Of a stretch of DNA of 35,521 bases, positions 15,202 to 23,812 are shown piece after piece. Origin of the DNA: DATBDE01 sp036270095 (GTDB lineage: Bacteria; Actinomycetota; Thermoleophilia; Solirubrobacterales; Solirubrobacteraceae). How positions within the stretch are numbered: position 1 is the first letter of the stretch; each line of letters opens with the position of its first letter. Where the stretch lies: contig DATBDE010000139.1 of assembly GCA_036270095.1 (NCBI GenBank), forward strand, positions 1 to 35,521, written 5' to 3'. Under the pieces are notes generated by a model that was not told the origin of the DNA, ran no database searches, and worked only from the letters and a program-made list of their open reading frames with translations. The position numbers and the translations under genes are program-made.

Positions 15202-16622
15202 ACTTTGCGCGCGACGTGGTCGACGCGGCGCCGCCGGACCGGCCCGCGCTGGTGGCGCTCGGGCGCGACGGGTCGCGGCGCGAGATCGCCTTCGGCGCGG
15301 TCGCCGACCGCAGCGCGCGCCTGGCCGGCACGCTGCTGGCGCGCGGGGTCGGGCCCGGCGACGTCGTGCTCACGCTGATCGGCAATCGCCCCGAGTGGGT
15401 GGAGGCGATGATTGCCTGCTTCCGCATCGGGGCCGTCGTGCTGCCCTGCAACGAGCAGCTGCGCGCCCGCGACCTGCGCCTGCGCCTCGCGGTGGCCGAG
15501 CCGGCCCTGATCCTGGCCGACGAGCGCAACCTGCCCGAGCTCGAGGGTGCCGGGCCGGCCTGCCCGGTGCTGGCCGTTCCCGACGAGGGGCTGTACGCCG
15601 CGGCACCCGCCCCGGCGGCCGAGCTCGCTCCCGAGGACCCGTGCCTCATCGTCTTCACCTCCGGCACCTCGGGCGAGCCCAAGGCGGTCGTCCACCTGCA
15701 GCGCTATCTGCCCGGCCAGCTGGTCCAGGCCGAGCACTGGTTTGGCCCCCGCGCGGGCGAGCTGGCCTGGTGCACCGCGGCCAGCGGCTGGTCCAAGTCG
15801 GCCCGCAACGTGTTCATGGCGCCGTGGCTGCGCGGCGCCGCGGCGCTGCTGCACGACGCCCGCTTCGACCCGGCCGAGCGGCTGGACATCCTCGCGCGCG
15901 AGGGGGTGGCCGTGCTCTGCATGGCCCCGACCGAGTACCGCGTCATCGCCAAGCGCTCACAGCCCCGGCCGATCCCGGGGCTGCGCGGCCTGGTCGCCGC
16001 CGGGGAGGCGCTCGACCCCGACACTCTGGGCGCCTGGCGCGAGGCCACCGGCCTGGAGATCCGGGACGGCTACGGCCAGACCGAGACCGGCCAGACCACC
16101 GGCAACCCGGTCGGGGCGCCCGCGCGCCCCGGGTCGATGGGACGCCCGCTGCCGGGCATGCGGCTGTGGGTGGAGGACGGCGAGCTCGTGCTCGACCCGG
16201 CCACCGTGCCCACGTTCTTCGGACACTACCTGGGCGAGGCGCCACCGCAGGGAACGTGGGGCACCGGCGACCGCGTGCGCCAGGACGAGCACGGCTACCT
16301 CTACTTCGAGGGCCGCTCGGACGACGTGATCATCTCCGCCGGCTACCGGATCGGCCCGTTCGAGGTCGAGTCGGCGCTGGTCGAGCACCCGGCCGTGGCC
16401 GAGGCGGCGGTGGTCGCCCACCCCGACGACGAACGCGGCAGCGTGGTGCGGGCCGTCGTCGTGCTGCGCGACGGCTATGCGGCGGGCGACGACCTGGCTC
16501 GCGAGATCCAGGACCACGTCAAGCGGTCGACCGCACCCTACAAATACCCGCGCGTGGTCGACTTCGCGATCGAGCTGCCCAAGACCGCCACGGGCAAGAT
16601 CCGCCGCGCAGCGCTGCGCTAG
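15198..16622 (+). CDS. AMP-forming acyl-CoA synthetase (ANL superfamily)
   Basis: This 474-residue adenylating enzyme has the P-loop FTSGTSGEPKAVVH, the adenine-binding YGQTETGQTTGNP, the hinge and ribose-binding Asp in GTGDRVRQDEHGYLYFEGRSDDVI, ISAGYRIGPFEVE, and the catalytic lysine in PKTATGKIRRA. The ISAGYRIGP stretch and YGQTETG are typical of the medium-chain (MACS) branch. It activates a carboxylic acid to an acyl-adenylate and then acyl-CoA. It is somewhat short because the N-terminal domain is compact. Its GTG overlaps the thioesterase stop. Its 3' end overlaps the convergent oxidase gene by 4 bp, both using the palindrome CTAG for their TAG stops. Confidence 0.9.
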   Translation: MNFARDVVDAAPPDRPALVALGRDGSRREIAFGAVADRSARLAGTLLARGVGPGDVVLTLIGNRPEWVEAMIACFRIGAVVLPCNEQLRARDLRLRLAVAEPALILADERNLPELEGAGPACPVLAVPDEGLYAAAPAPAAELAPEDPCLIVFTSGTSGEPKAVVHLQRYLPGQLVQAEHWFGPRAGELAWCTAASGWSKSARNVFMAPWLRGAAALLHDARFDPAERLDILAREGVAVLCMAPTEYRVIAKRSQPRPIPGLRGLVAAGEALDPDTLGAWREATGLEIRDGYGQTETGQTTGNPVGAPARPGSMGRPLPGMRLWVEDGELVLDPATVPTFFGHYLGEAPPQGTWGTGDRVRQDEHGYLYFEGRSDDVIISAGYRIGPFEVESALVEHPAVAEAAVVAHPDDERGSVVRAVVVLRDGYAAGDDLAREIQDHVKRSTAPYKYPRVVDFAIELPKTATGKIRRAALR

Positions 16623-17794
16623 CCGGCGAGCACGTCGGGCGACAGCTCGGCCACGGCGCGGTGGCCGGAGAGGGCCAGCGTCAGGTCGAGGTCGGCCAGC
16701 AGGCCCCGCAGCACGGCGCGCACGCCCTCCTCGCCGGCGACGCCGAGGCCCCACACGTACGGCCGGCCCAGCAGCACGGCGCGGGCCCCCAGGGCCAGCG
16801 CCTTGACGATGTCGGCGCCGGTGCGGATGCCGCTGTCCAACAGGACCGGGAACCCGTCGGGCACCGCCGCCACCACGGCGGGCAGCGCGTCCAGCGTCGC
16901 GACGGCGCCGTCGAGCTGGCGCCCGCCGTGGTTGGAGACCACGACGCCGTCGAGGCCCGCGTCGCCCGCCCGGCGCGCGTCGTCGGCGTGCAGGATGCCC
17001 TTGAGCAGGATCGGCAGCCGCGTGCGCTCGCGCAGGAAGGCCAGGTCGTCCCAGTCCAGGGCCGGGTTGGTGGCGATGCTCGCCCACCGGCCGACCGCGG
17101 CCGGCAGGTCCTCCTCGGGCGGACGCTCGAGCTGGGCGCGGAACACCGGGTCGGTCAGGTAGTGGGCGATGCCGATGCCCTGCAGGAACGGCAGGTAGGC
17201 GGTGGCGAGGTCGCGCGGGCGCCAGGCCAGGAGCTGGTTGTCGACAGTGACGACGATCGCCCGGTAGCCGGCGCGCTCGGCCCGCCCCACGAGGCTCTCG
17301 ATCACGTCGCGGTCGCGCGACCAGTAGAGCTGGAACCAGCGCGGCCCGTCCCCGCACGCTGCCGCCACCTCCTCGATCGACCGCGTGGCGGCGGTCGAGA
17401 GCACCACCGGCACGCCCAGCGCCGAGGCCGCGCGAGCCGGCGCCAGCTCGCCCTCCTCGTGGACGATGCCCTGCACGCCGATGGGCGCGAGCAGCAACGG
17501 CGCGGGCAGGTCGGCGCCGAGCAGCCGCACGCGCAGGTCGCGCGCCTCGACGTCGCGCAGCATCCGCGGCACCAGCCGCCGGCGCCGGAACGCCTCCAGG
17601 TTCGCGCGCATTGTGTCCTCGGATCCCGCGCCGCCGGCGATGTAGTCGTAGGCCTGCGCCGGGACGCTGGCGCGGAAGCGCTCCTCCCATGCCCCCGGAG
17701 CAATCGGCAACTCCGGCGCGTGGCCGCCCAGGCCGGCGCCGTAGATCTCGTACTGGTACTCGCCGAAGGGCCGCTGCGGCTCAGGTGCGCTCAC
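16619..17794 (-). CDS. FMN-dependent alpha-hydroxy-acid oxidase (lactate 2-monooxygenase-like)
   Basis: This 391-residue TIM-barrel flavoprotein has the conserved FMN-binding strands LLLAPIGVQG and LSTAATRSIEE, the FQLYWSRDRD segment, LPILLKGILHADDA, VSNHGGRQLDG with the catalytic His and Arg, and DSGIRTGADIVKALALGARAVLLGRPY. The long loop ('NQLLAWRPRDL', then a 'YLPFLQGIG' lid) is typical of lactate 2-monooxygenase and related oxidases. It would oxidise an L-2-hydroxyacid to a 2-oxoacid, or to an acid plus CO2. GTG 17794 follows TACCGT by 8 nt. It is monocistronic and convergent with the acyl-CoA ligase. Confidence 0.86.
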   Translation of the reverse strand: MSAPEPQRPFGEYQYEIYGAGLGGHAPELPIAPGAWEERFRASVPAQAYDYIAGGAGSEDTMRANLEAFRRRRLVPRMLRDVEARDLRVRLLGADLPAPLLLAPIGVQGIVHEEGELAPARAASALGVPVVLSTAATRSIEEVAAACGDGPRWFQLYWSRDRDVIESLVGRAERAGYRAIVVTVDNQLLAWRPRDLATAYLPFLQGIGIAHYLTDPVFRAQLERPPEEDLPAAVGRWASIATNPALDWDDLAFLRERTRLPILLKGILHADDARRAGDAGLDGVVVSNHGGRQLDGAVATLDALPAVVAAVPDGFPVLLDSGIRTGADIVKALALGARAVLLGRPYVWGLGVAGEEGVRAVLRGLLADLDLTLALSGHRAVAELSPDVLAG

Positions 17795-17802
17795 GCGGCG
17801 GC

Positions 17803-17808
17803 ACGGTA
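17803..17808 (-). promoter_or_regulatory. -10 box TACCGT of the hydroxyacid oxidase gene
   Basis: TACCGT lies 8 nt before GTG 17794 on the minus strand. Confidence 0.45.
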
Positions 17809-17934
17809 GCCGCGCCGACGCGCCGGCTGGCCCAGCGCCACGGGTCGCGCCACGGGCGCAGGGGCGCGGAGCCGGCGGGTGACCGGCTCAGCGACGACGT
17901 CCCGAAGCAGCCTTTCCAGCACGGAGAAGTCATA

Positions 17935-17961
17935 CAGAAGGCACGATCATTGTGCCTTCTG
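17935..17961. terminator. Perfect 10-bp inverted repeat, possible terminator
   Basis: CAGAAGGCAC (17935-17944) and GTGCCTTCTG (17952-17961) are exact complements around a 7-nt loop (GATCATT). The repeat lies 18 bp past the stop of the choline-kinase-like gene on the minus strand, the right place for a terminator of that gene. No strong T-run follows (TATGACTTCT on the minus strand), so intrinsic termination would be weak. An operator is the alternative. The remaining 17795-17934 holds no gene that I can support. Confidence 0.5.
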
Positions 17962-17979
17962 CGCCGGATCGACGTCGCG

Positions 17980-18894
17980 CTACCGGCCGACGGCCTGCTC
18001 CATCCAGCGGGCGATCTGGGCGTCGGCGGCCCCCTCCTCGAAGCGCGCGAAGTGCTCGTCGGCGTAGCCGACGAAGTCGAAGTCGACCGGCGAGATGGCG
18101 CTCTGGACCACACCCCACATGGCCTCGCGGAAGTCCGAGACCAGGCGCATGAGCCGCAGGGTGGCGAAGCGGCGCGCGGTCGGCGGCTCGTTGAAGTACG
18201 CGGTCAGCAGCCACTCGTCGTCGCCCTCGTCGAAGCGAGCGTTGGCCGAGAGATTGCCGAGGTCGAAAAACCGGTCCCCCATCCCCGCGTACTCCCAGTC
18301 GACGATGCGCACGCGCTCATCGTCGTAGATGAAGTTGGACGGCATGAGGTCGCCGTGGATGGGCACCGGCGCGTGGTCGGTGCCGGTCATCGCCGCCTCG
18401 ATGCGGTCGGCCAGGGCGTGGGCGAGGTCGTAGCGCTCGCCCACCGCCGTCCCGTGGGCCTCGGCCGTGGTCCGGTAGACCTCGACCACGCGGAAGGGCG
18501 CCAGCGGCACACGCAGGCGCCGGCCCCGGTGCAGCGTCTTCAGCGACTCGGCCAGGTCGGCGAGGATGTCGGGCTCGGAGACCTCCTCGGGGCGCAGCGG
18601 CCGGCCCTCGAGGTAGCGGGTGACGAGCACGTCCTCGGCGGGCAGGTAGGCGGCCACCTCGGGTCCGACGCCCATGCGGGCGGCGGTCTCGGTGGCCTCG
18701 CGCTCGGCGGCGCGGCTGATGCCCAGCGCCTTGGTGTCCTTGCCGCCGAGGTGCACGACGTAGTCGCCGCGCCCGAGGTGCACGCGGAACGTGCGCCCGC
18801 TCAGTCCGCCGTCGAGGTGGACCGGCGCGCCGTCGAGCGGTCCGAGCTGGGCCGAGAGCTTCCCCAGGACTGCATCGAGCGGCGGCGCCTGCAC
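17980..18894 (-). CDS. Choline/ethanolamine kinase-like phosphotransferase
   Basis: This 304-residue protein has the aminoglycoside/choline phosphotransferase fold. A glycine loop (GGLSGRTFRVHLG, 29-41) is followed by a GDYVVHLGG strand where kinases usually have the ATP-binding lysine. The Brenner motif is IHGDLMPSNFIY, the metal-binding Asp lies in VRIVDWEYAGMGDRFFDLGNLSANA, and the C-terminal helical lobe is typical of choline kinases. The predicted reaction is ATP-dependent phosphorylation of choline, ethanolamine or a similar small alcohol. The His replacing the usual Lys in VVHLGG is notable and may mean altered activity. GTG 18894 is preceded by GGGAG and by TACATC. Confidence 0.78.
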   Translation of the reverse strand: MQAPPLDAVLGKLSAQLGPLDGAPVHLDGGLSGRTFRVHLGRGDYVVHLGGKDTKALGISRAAEREATETAARMGVGPEVAAYLPAEDVLVTRYLEGRPLRPEEVSEPDILADLAESLKTLHRGRRLRVPLAPFRVVEVYRTTAEAHGTAVGERYDLAHALADRIEAAMTGTDHAPVPIHGDLMPSNFIYDDERVRIVDWEYAGMGDRFFDLGNLSANARFDEGDDEWLLTAYFNEPPTARRFATLRLMRLVSDFREAMWGVVQSAISPVDFDFVGYADEHFARFEEGAADAQIARWMEQAVGR

Positions 18895-18941
18895 GCTCCC
18901 GATGTAGACCAGGACCGCCGTGAGGTCAAGGGGGCGACGGG

Positions 18942-18947
18942 TAGGGT
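18942..18947 (+). promoter_or_regulatory. -10 box TAGGGT of the FadR-type regulator
   Basis: TAGGGT lies 6 nt before ATG 18954, so the transcript should start at the ATG. Confidence 0.5.
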
Positions 18948-18953
18948 TGCCGT

Positions 18954-19673
18954 ATGGAGCGGACCGCCGCGGTCGACGCCGTGTTCGAGCCCGTCGCCCG
19001 CCCGTCGATGTTCGAGGAGACGGTCGCCCGGCTCGGCACCGCCATCCGCCTCGGCCTGCTCGCGCCCGGCACCCAGCTGCCGCCCGAGCGCGAGCTCGCC
19101 GACCAGCTCGGGATCTCGCGCTCGACCCTGCGCCACGCGCTGACCACCCTGGTGCAGAGCGGCCTGCTCGCGTCCGCCCGCGGACGCGGCGGCGGCACCT
19201 TCGTCGTGCCCCGGCCGCCGCTGGCGGGGGGCGAGGCCGAGGCGCTGGGCACCGACGTGCGCGACGTCCTCGACTTCCGGGTGACCACCGAGACCGGCGC
19301 CGTCGTGCTCGCGGCCGAGCGCCGCACCGCCGGCGACCTGAACACCCTGAGCGAGCTCGTCGCGCGTATGGCCGCGGCCGAGGCGTTCGAGGACTACCGC
19401 CTCGCCGACATCCGCTTCCATATCGGCATCGCCGAGGCGGCCCAGTCGCCGCGTCTGGTCGCGAGCATGACCGAGGTGCAGGGCCAGATGAGCGAGCTCA
19501 TCGCGCTCATCCCCCACCCCGAGAAGGTCCTCACGCACTCCAACGCGCAGCACCGCCGCCTCGTCGCGCTGCTGCGCAGGCGCGCGAGCGGCACCGCCGT
19601 CGAGCTCCTGCGCGAGCACCTGGCGGGCACCGAGAACATCCTCGAGGGCCTCATGCCTGGCAACGGCAAGTAG
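18954..19673 (+). CDS. GntR/FadR-family transcriptional regulator
   Basis: This 239-residue protein has an N-terminal winged helix-turn-helix (LLAPGTQLPPERELADQLGISRSTLRHALTTL, split across helices, then GLLASARGRGGGTFVV). The C-terminal FCD ligand domain contains DIRFHIGIAEAA and HSNAQHRRLVALL...HLAGTEN, whose Asp and His residues usually bind a metal and a small acid. It probably controls the amine-use genes that follow, which start 23 bp downstream. The ATG at 18954 follows TAGGGT (18942-18947) by 6 nt, so the message should be leaderless. The inducer is unknown. Confidence 0.88.
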   Translation: MERTAAVDAVFEPVARPSMFEETVARLGTAIRLGLLAPGTQLPPERELADQLGISRSTLRHALTTLVQSGLLASARGRGGGTFVVPRPPLAGGEAEALGTDVRDVLDFRVTTETGAVVLAAERRTAGDLNTLSELVARMAAAEAFEDYRLADIRFHIGIAEAAQSPRLVASMTEVQGQMSELIALIPHPEKVLTHSNAQHRRLVALLRRRASGTAVELLREHLAGTENILEGLMPGNGK

Positions 19674-19684
19674 CGACGCTCGTA

Positions 19685-19690
19685 TAGGCT
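19685..19690 (+). promoter_or_regulatory. -10 box TAGGCT (within TATAGGCT) of the GS-like operon
   Basis: TAGGCT lies 6 nt before GTG 19697. This implies separate control from the regulator gene 23 bp upstream. Confidence 0.5.
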
Positions 19691-19696
19691 CGGTGA

Positions 19697-21025
19697 GTGG
19701 ACCTTAACCAGCTGCGCTCGGAGGTCGAATCGGGGGAGATCGACACCGTGCTCGTGGCGCTCGCGGACATGCAGGGGCGCCTACAGGGCAAGCGCTTCAC
19801 CGCCCCCCACTTCCTCGAAGCCGTCGTCGAAGACGGCGCCGAGGCCTGCAACTACCTGCTCGCCGTCGACGTCGACATGGACACCGTGTCGGGCTACGAC
19901 ATGTCGTCGTGGGAACGCGGCTACGGCGACTTCCACCTCATGCCGGACTTCGCCACGCTGCGCCACGTGCCCTGGCAGGAGGGGACGGCGATGTGCCTGG
20001 CCGACATCGACTGGGAGGACGGCGGGGCCGTCGTTGCCTCGCCGCGCCAGATCCTGCGCCGCCAGCTCGACCGGCTGGCCGAGCGGGGCTGGAAGGCGTA
20101 CGCCGGCACCGAGCTCGAGTTCCTCGTGTTCGACGACTCCTATGAGGACGCGTGGCGCAAGCGCTACCGCGACCTGGAGCCGGGCAACCTCTACAACGTC
20201 GACTACTCGCTGCTCGGCACCGCCCGCGTGGAGCCGCTCATCCGGCGCATCCGCAACGGCATGCTCGGCGCCGAGCTCAAGGTCGAGAACTCCAAGGGCG
20301 AGTGCAACTTCGGCCAGCATGAGATCAACTTCCTCTACGACGAGGCGCTGCCCACCGCGGACGGGCACGTGATCTACAAGAACGGCGCCAAGGAGATCGC
20401 GGCGCAGGAGGGCATGGCGATCTCGTTCATCGCCAAGTACGACGAGCGCGAGGGCAACTCGTGCCACATCCACCTGTCGTTCCGCGCCGACGACGGCAGG
20501 CCGATCTTCGCCGAGCAGCCGGAGGTCTTCGACCGCTTCGTGGCCGGGCTGCTGGCGGGTATGCGCGACCTGACCCTGTTCTACGCCCCGAACATCAACT
20601 CGTACAAGCGTTTTGCGGCGGGCTCCTTCGCGCCCACGGCGATCGCCTGGGGCAACGACAACCGCACGTGTTCGCTGCGCGTGGTCGGGCACGGGTCGTC
20701 CAAGCGGGTCGAGAACCGCATGCCCGGCGCCGACGTCAACCCGTACCTCGCCCTGTCGGCGCTGATCGCGTCGGGGCTGCACGGGATCGACAACGAGCTC
20801 GAGCTCGAGCCGCCCTACGAGGGCAACGCGTACGTGTCCGACAAGCCGCGCGTGCCTACGACGCTGCGCGACGCCCGCGACGCGTTCGCGGCCAGCACCC
20901 TGGCCAAGGAGGCGTTCGGGCAGGACGTCGTCGACCACTACCTGAACAACGCGCGCGTGGAGCTGGCCGCGTTCGACGCCGCGGTGACCGACTGGGAGCT
21001 GGTCCGCGGCTTCGAGCGCTTGTGA
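19697..21025 (+). CDS. Glutamine synthetase-like gamma-glutamyl-amine ligase
   Basis: This 442-residue GS-fold protein keeps the catalytic frame: GTELEF, GECNFGQHEINF, NSCHIHLS, SYKRFAAGSFAP, WGNDNRTCSLRV and RVENRMPGADVNPYLAL. The ENRMPGADVNPYLA form is typical of PuuA/GlnA3/GlnA4-type ligases, which join glutamate to putrescine, other polyamines or ethanolamine, rather than ammonia-using GlnA (FPDPA.NPY). No adenylylation-site motif is seen. A PuuD-like hydrolase overlaps its 3' end (GTGA), and a GntR regulator precedes it, both supporting amine catabolism. GTG 19697 follows TAGGCT (19685-19690) by 6 nt. A true glutamine synthetase lies at the right edge of the window. Confidence 0.85.
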   Translation: MDLNQLRSEVESGEIDTVLVALADMQGRLQGKRFTAPHFLEAVVEDGAEACNYLLAVDVDMDTVSGYDMSSWERGYGDFHLMPDFATLRHVPWQEGTAMCLADIDWEDGGAVVASPRQILRRQLDRLAERGWKAYAGTELEFLVFDDSYEDAWRKRYRDLEPGNLYNVDYSLLGTARVEPLIRRIRNGMLGAELKVENSKGECNFGQHEINFLYDEALPTADGHVIYKNGAKEIAAQEGMAISFIAKYDEREGNSCHIHLSFRADDGRPIFAEQPEVFDRFVAGLLAGMRDLTLFYAPNINSYKRFAAGSFAPTAIAWGNDNRTCSLRVVGHGSSKRVENRMPGADVNPYLALSALIASGLHGIDNELELEPPYEGNAYVSDKPRVPTTLRDARDAFAASTLAKEAFGQDVVDHYLNNARVELAAFDAAVTDWELVRGFERL

Positions 21026-21729
21026 GCCGGCCGGTCGTCGGCGTCACCGCCTCCCTGGAGGAGATGACGTCCGGCGACTGGACCGAGCTGACGGCGGGCG
21101 TGCCGGCCAACTACGTGGCCGCGATCCAGCGCGCCGGCGGGCGGGCGATGCTCCTGCCGCCCGACGCGGACGCGGCCGACGCCGTCGAGGGCGTCGACGC
21201 GCTGCTCATCACCGGCGCCGCGGGCGACACCGACCCTGCCGCCTATGGCGCCGAGCCGCACCCGAAGACCGAGCCGGTCAAGCCCGAGCGCGAGCGGTTC
21301 GAGCTCACCGCCGCCCGCGCGGCGCTGGAGCGCGGCCTGCCCGTGCTCGGCGTCTGCCGGGGCATGCACGTGCTCAACGTCGCGCTCGGCGGCACGCTCG
21401 AGCAGCACCTGCCCGACGTCGTCGGCCACGACGACCACACCGGGTCGCCGGGCGTGTTCGCCGAGCACGACGTGCGGCTCGACCACGGCTCGCTGGCCGC
21501 CCGCGCCGTCGGCGCCGAGGCTACGCGGGTCAAGAGCTACCACCACCAGGGCGTGCGCGAGGTGGCCCCCGGCCTGCGCGCCACCGGGTGGGCCAGCCGC
21601 GACGGCCTGGTCGAGGCGATCGAGGCCGACGATGGGTTCGTTCTCGGCGTGCTCTGGCACCCCGAGGAGGACGAGGAGTCCGAGGTGATCGGCGCCCTGG
21701 TCAGAGCGGCGTCACGTATGCGGCGCTGA
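21022..21729 (+). CDS. Gamma-glutamyl-gamma-aminobutyrate hydrolase-like (peptidase C26)
   Basis: The 235-residue protein is a class I glutamine-amidotransferase-like hydrolase. The nucleophile elbow is GVCRGMHVLNVALGG with Cys112, and the late pair is His213 and Glu215 in LWHPEED. ITGAAGDTDPAAYG and HHQGV match PuuD family positions. In the Puu route PuuD cleaves gamma-glutamyl-GABA to GABA and glutamate. Translational coupling to the GS-like ligase (GTGA overlap) supports removal of a gamma-glutamyl group added by that enzyme. The 3' end overlaps the convergent SDR gene by 29 bp. Confidence 0.87.
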   Translation: MSRPVVGVTASLEEMTSGDWTELTAGVPANYVAAIQRAGGRAMLLPPDADAADAVEGVDALLITGAAGDTDPAAYGAEPHPKTEPVKPERERFELTAARAALERGLPVLGVCRGMHVLNVALGGTLEQHLPDVVGHDDHTGSPGVFAEHDVRLDHGSLAARAVGAEATRVKSYHHQGVREVAPGLRATGWASRDGLVEAIEADDGFVLGVLWHPEEDEESEVIGALVRAASRMRR

Positions 21730-22432
21730 TCCCGCCGTCGACCATGAACGTGGTCGCGGTCACGTAGGACGCCTCGTCGGAGGCGAGGAACAGGGCGGCG
21801 TTGGCCAGCTCGCTGGCGTGGGCGAAGCGGCCCATGGGCACGTGGATCAGGCGCCGGGCCGCCTCCTCGGGGTCCTTCGCGTAGAGCTCGCGCAGCAGCG
21901 GCGTGTCCACCGCCCCCGGGCACAGCGCGTTGACCCGGACACCGCGCTTGGCGAACTCGACGCCGAGCTCGCGCGACAGCGCCAGGACGCCGCCCTTGGA
22001 CGCGGTGTAGGAGATCTGCGAGGTGGCGGCGCCGACCACAGCGACGAACGACGCGGTGTTGATCACCGAGCCGCCGCCGGTCTCGAGCAGGTGCGGGATG
22101 CCGTGCTTGCAGCACAGGAAGACGCTGGTGAGGTTGACGTCCTGCACGCGACGCCAGACGTCGAGGCCGGTCTTCAGCGCCGAGGCGTCGTCGCTGGGCG
22201 AGATCCCCGCATTGTTGAAGAGCACGTCGATGCGGCCGTAGCGCTCGCGCACCGACGCATAGAGGTCGCGGATCGCGTCCTCGTCGGTGACGTCGACGTT
22301 GTAGTCGGCCTCACCGGCGACGTCGACGCCGACCACGATCGCGCCCTCGGCGACGAAGCGCTCGGCGGTGGCGCCGCCGATCCCGCCGGACGAGCCCGTG
22401 ATCACCGCCACCTTGCCGTCGAGCCTCCCCAT
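21701..22432 (-). CDS. SDR-family NAD(P)-dependent oxidoreductase
   Basis: This 243-residue classical short-chain dehydrogenase contains the nucleotide loop TGSSGGIG (13-20), a VDVAG segment that favours NAD by its Asp, NNAG (69-72 approx.), catalytic Ser in INTASF, and YTASK with the catalytic Tyr and Lys. PGAVDTPL and MVDGGISAAYV close the fold. The substrate is unknown. The preceding aldehyde dehydrogenase gene ends 10 bp upstream, and GAGGCGGGCG precedes the ATG, so the two are one transcript. In context it may oxidise an alcohol to the aldehyde that the dehydrogenase uses, but that is inference. Confidence 0.88.
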   Translation of the reverse strand: MGRLDGKVAVITGSSGGIGGATAERFVAEGAIVVGVDVAGEADYNVDVTDEDAIRDLYASVRERYGRIDVLFNNAGISPSDDASALKTGLDVWRRVQDVNLTSVFLCCKHGIPHLLETGGGSVINTASFVAVVGAATSQISYTASKGGVLALSRELGVEFAKRGVRVNALCPGAVDTPLLRELYAKDPEEAARRLIHVPMGRFAHASELANAALFLASDEASYVTATTFMVDGGISAAYVTPL

Positions 22433-22442
22433 CGCCCGCCTC

Positions 22443-23798
22443 TCAGTCGGTCGCGTAGAACACGTTCTTCAACTCGGTGTAGGCGTCGAGCGCGTCCGGG
22501 CCGAGCTCGCGCCCCACGCCCGACTGCTTGAAGCCGCCGAACGGCGTGCTCACACGCACCGAGGTGTTGGAGTTGATCGACACCACTCCAGTCTCGATCG
22601 CGCGCGCCGTGCGCAGCGCCTTGGCGCCGTTGCGCGTCCACACCGAGCCCGAGAGCCCGTAGATGGTGTCGTTGGCCAGGCGCACCGCCTCGGCCTCGTC
22701 GCGGAACGGGATCACCGCGGCGACCGGGCCGAAGATCTCCTCGCGCGCCGCGCGGTCGTCGTTGGTCACCGGGCACAGCACCGTGGGCGGGAACCAGTAG
22801 CCGGGTCCGTCGGGCGCGGCACCGCGAATCGCCACCGGCGCCTCGCCGTTGACGAACGACGCGACCTGCTCGCGCTGCCCGGCCGAGATCAGCGGCCCCA
22901 TCTGCGTGCCCTCGTCCAGCGGGTCGCCGACCCGCAGGGCCTCGACCGCGTCCTCGAGTGCGGCCATGAACGGGTCGAGCACCGACCGCTCGACGAGGAT
23001 GCGCGACCGCGCGCAGCAGTCCTGGCCCGCGTTGCCGAACACGGCCAGCGGCGCCGCCGCGGCCGCGTGCTCGAGGTCGGCGTCGGCGTAGACGACGTTG
23101 GCCGACTTGCCTCCGAGCTCGAGCGTGACCCGCTTGATCGTGCCCGCCGCGCCGGCGGCGATGCCGCGGCCGACCGCGGTCGAGCCGGTGAACGCGATCT
23201 TGGCCACGGCAGGGTGCTCGACCAGGCGCTGGCCGCACACGCTGCCGGGCCCGACGACGACGTTGAGCACGCCCTCGGGCAGCCCGGCGTCGAGCGCGAT
23301 GCGCTCGAGCTCGATGGCGGTCAGCGGCGTGAGCTCGGCCGGCTTGAGGACGACGGTGTTGCCAGCCGCGAGCGCGGGCGCGACCTTCCAGCTCGCGATC
23401 ACGAGCGGGAAGTTCCAGGGGACGATCAGCCCCACGACGCCGAGCGGCTCCCGGAAGGTCATGTCGACGCCACCGTCGACGGGGATCGTCTTGCCGGTCG
23501 CGCGCTCGGGCGCGCCGGCGTAGAAGCGGAAGGTCTCGACGACCATGCCTATCTCGCCGCGTGCGTCGGCGATGGGCTTGCCGGCGTTGCGGGCCTCGAG
23601 CACGGCCAGGTCCTCGCTCCGGGCCTCGAGCGCATCGGCGAGGTCGCGCAGCAGCGCCGCCCGGTCCGCCGGGCCGACCGCGGCCCAGGCCGGGAAGGCC
23701 GCGCGCGCCCGCACGACGGCGGCGTCGGTCTCCTCCCTGCCCGCGCGCGGGACCTGCGCCAGCACCTCCTCCGTCGCGGGCTCGAGCACTGAGAGCAT
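22443..23798 (-). CDS. Aldehyde dehydrogenase family protein
   Basis: This 451-residue NAD(P)-dependent dehydrogenase has PWNFPLVIASWK (127-138), the cofactor loop FTGSTAVGR (203-211), the general base Glu227 in LELGGKS, and the nucleophile Cys261 in GNAGQDCCARSR, followed directly by a second Cys. EEIFGPVA and PFGGFKQSG are also present. It is slightly short at the N-terminus against the usual 480-500 residues. In this setting it could oxidise a gamma-glutamyl-aminoaldehyde (PuuC role) or betaine-type aldehyde. ATG 23798 follows TACCAT (23812-23807) by 8 nt. That box covers the first codons of the divergent gene. Confidence 0.92.
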   Translation of the reverse strand: MLSVLEPATEEVLAQVPRAGREETDAAVVRARAAFPAWAAVGPADRAALLRDLADALEARSEDLAVLEARNAGKPIADARGEIGMVVETFRFYAGAPERATGKTIPVDGGVDMTFREPLGVVGLIVPWNFPLVIASWKVAPALAAGNTVVLKPAELTPLTAIELERIALDAGLPEGVLNVVVGPGSVCGQRLVEHPAVAKIAFTGSTAVGRGIAAGAAGTIKRVTLELGGKSANVVYADADLEHAAAAAPLAVFGNAGQDCCARSRILVERSVLDPFMAALEDAVEALRVGDPLDEGTQMGPLISAGQREQVASFVNGEAPVAIRGAAPDGPGYWFPPTVLCPVTNDDRAAREEIFGPVAAVIPFRDEAEAVRLANDTIYGLSGSVWTRNGAKALRTARAIETGVVSINSNTSVRVSTPFGGFKQSGVGRELGPDALDAYTELKNVFYATD

Positions 23799-23806
23799 GA
23801 GGGACA

Positions 23807-23812
23807 ATGGTA
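23807..23812 (-). promoter_or_regulatory. -10 box TACCAT of the aldehyde dehydrogenase operon
   Basis: TACCAT lies 8 nt before ATG 23798 on the minus strand and covers the first two codons of the divergent oxidoreductase gene. Confidence 0.45.

Noticed and set aside
16619..16622. Shared CTAG at the ends of two convergent genes as a special signal
   Set aside because: CTAG is self-complementary and gives TAG on both strands. It is a compact overlap of two stops with no hairpin around it.
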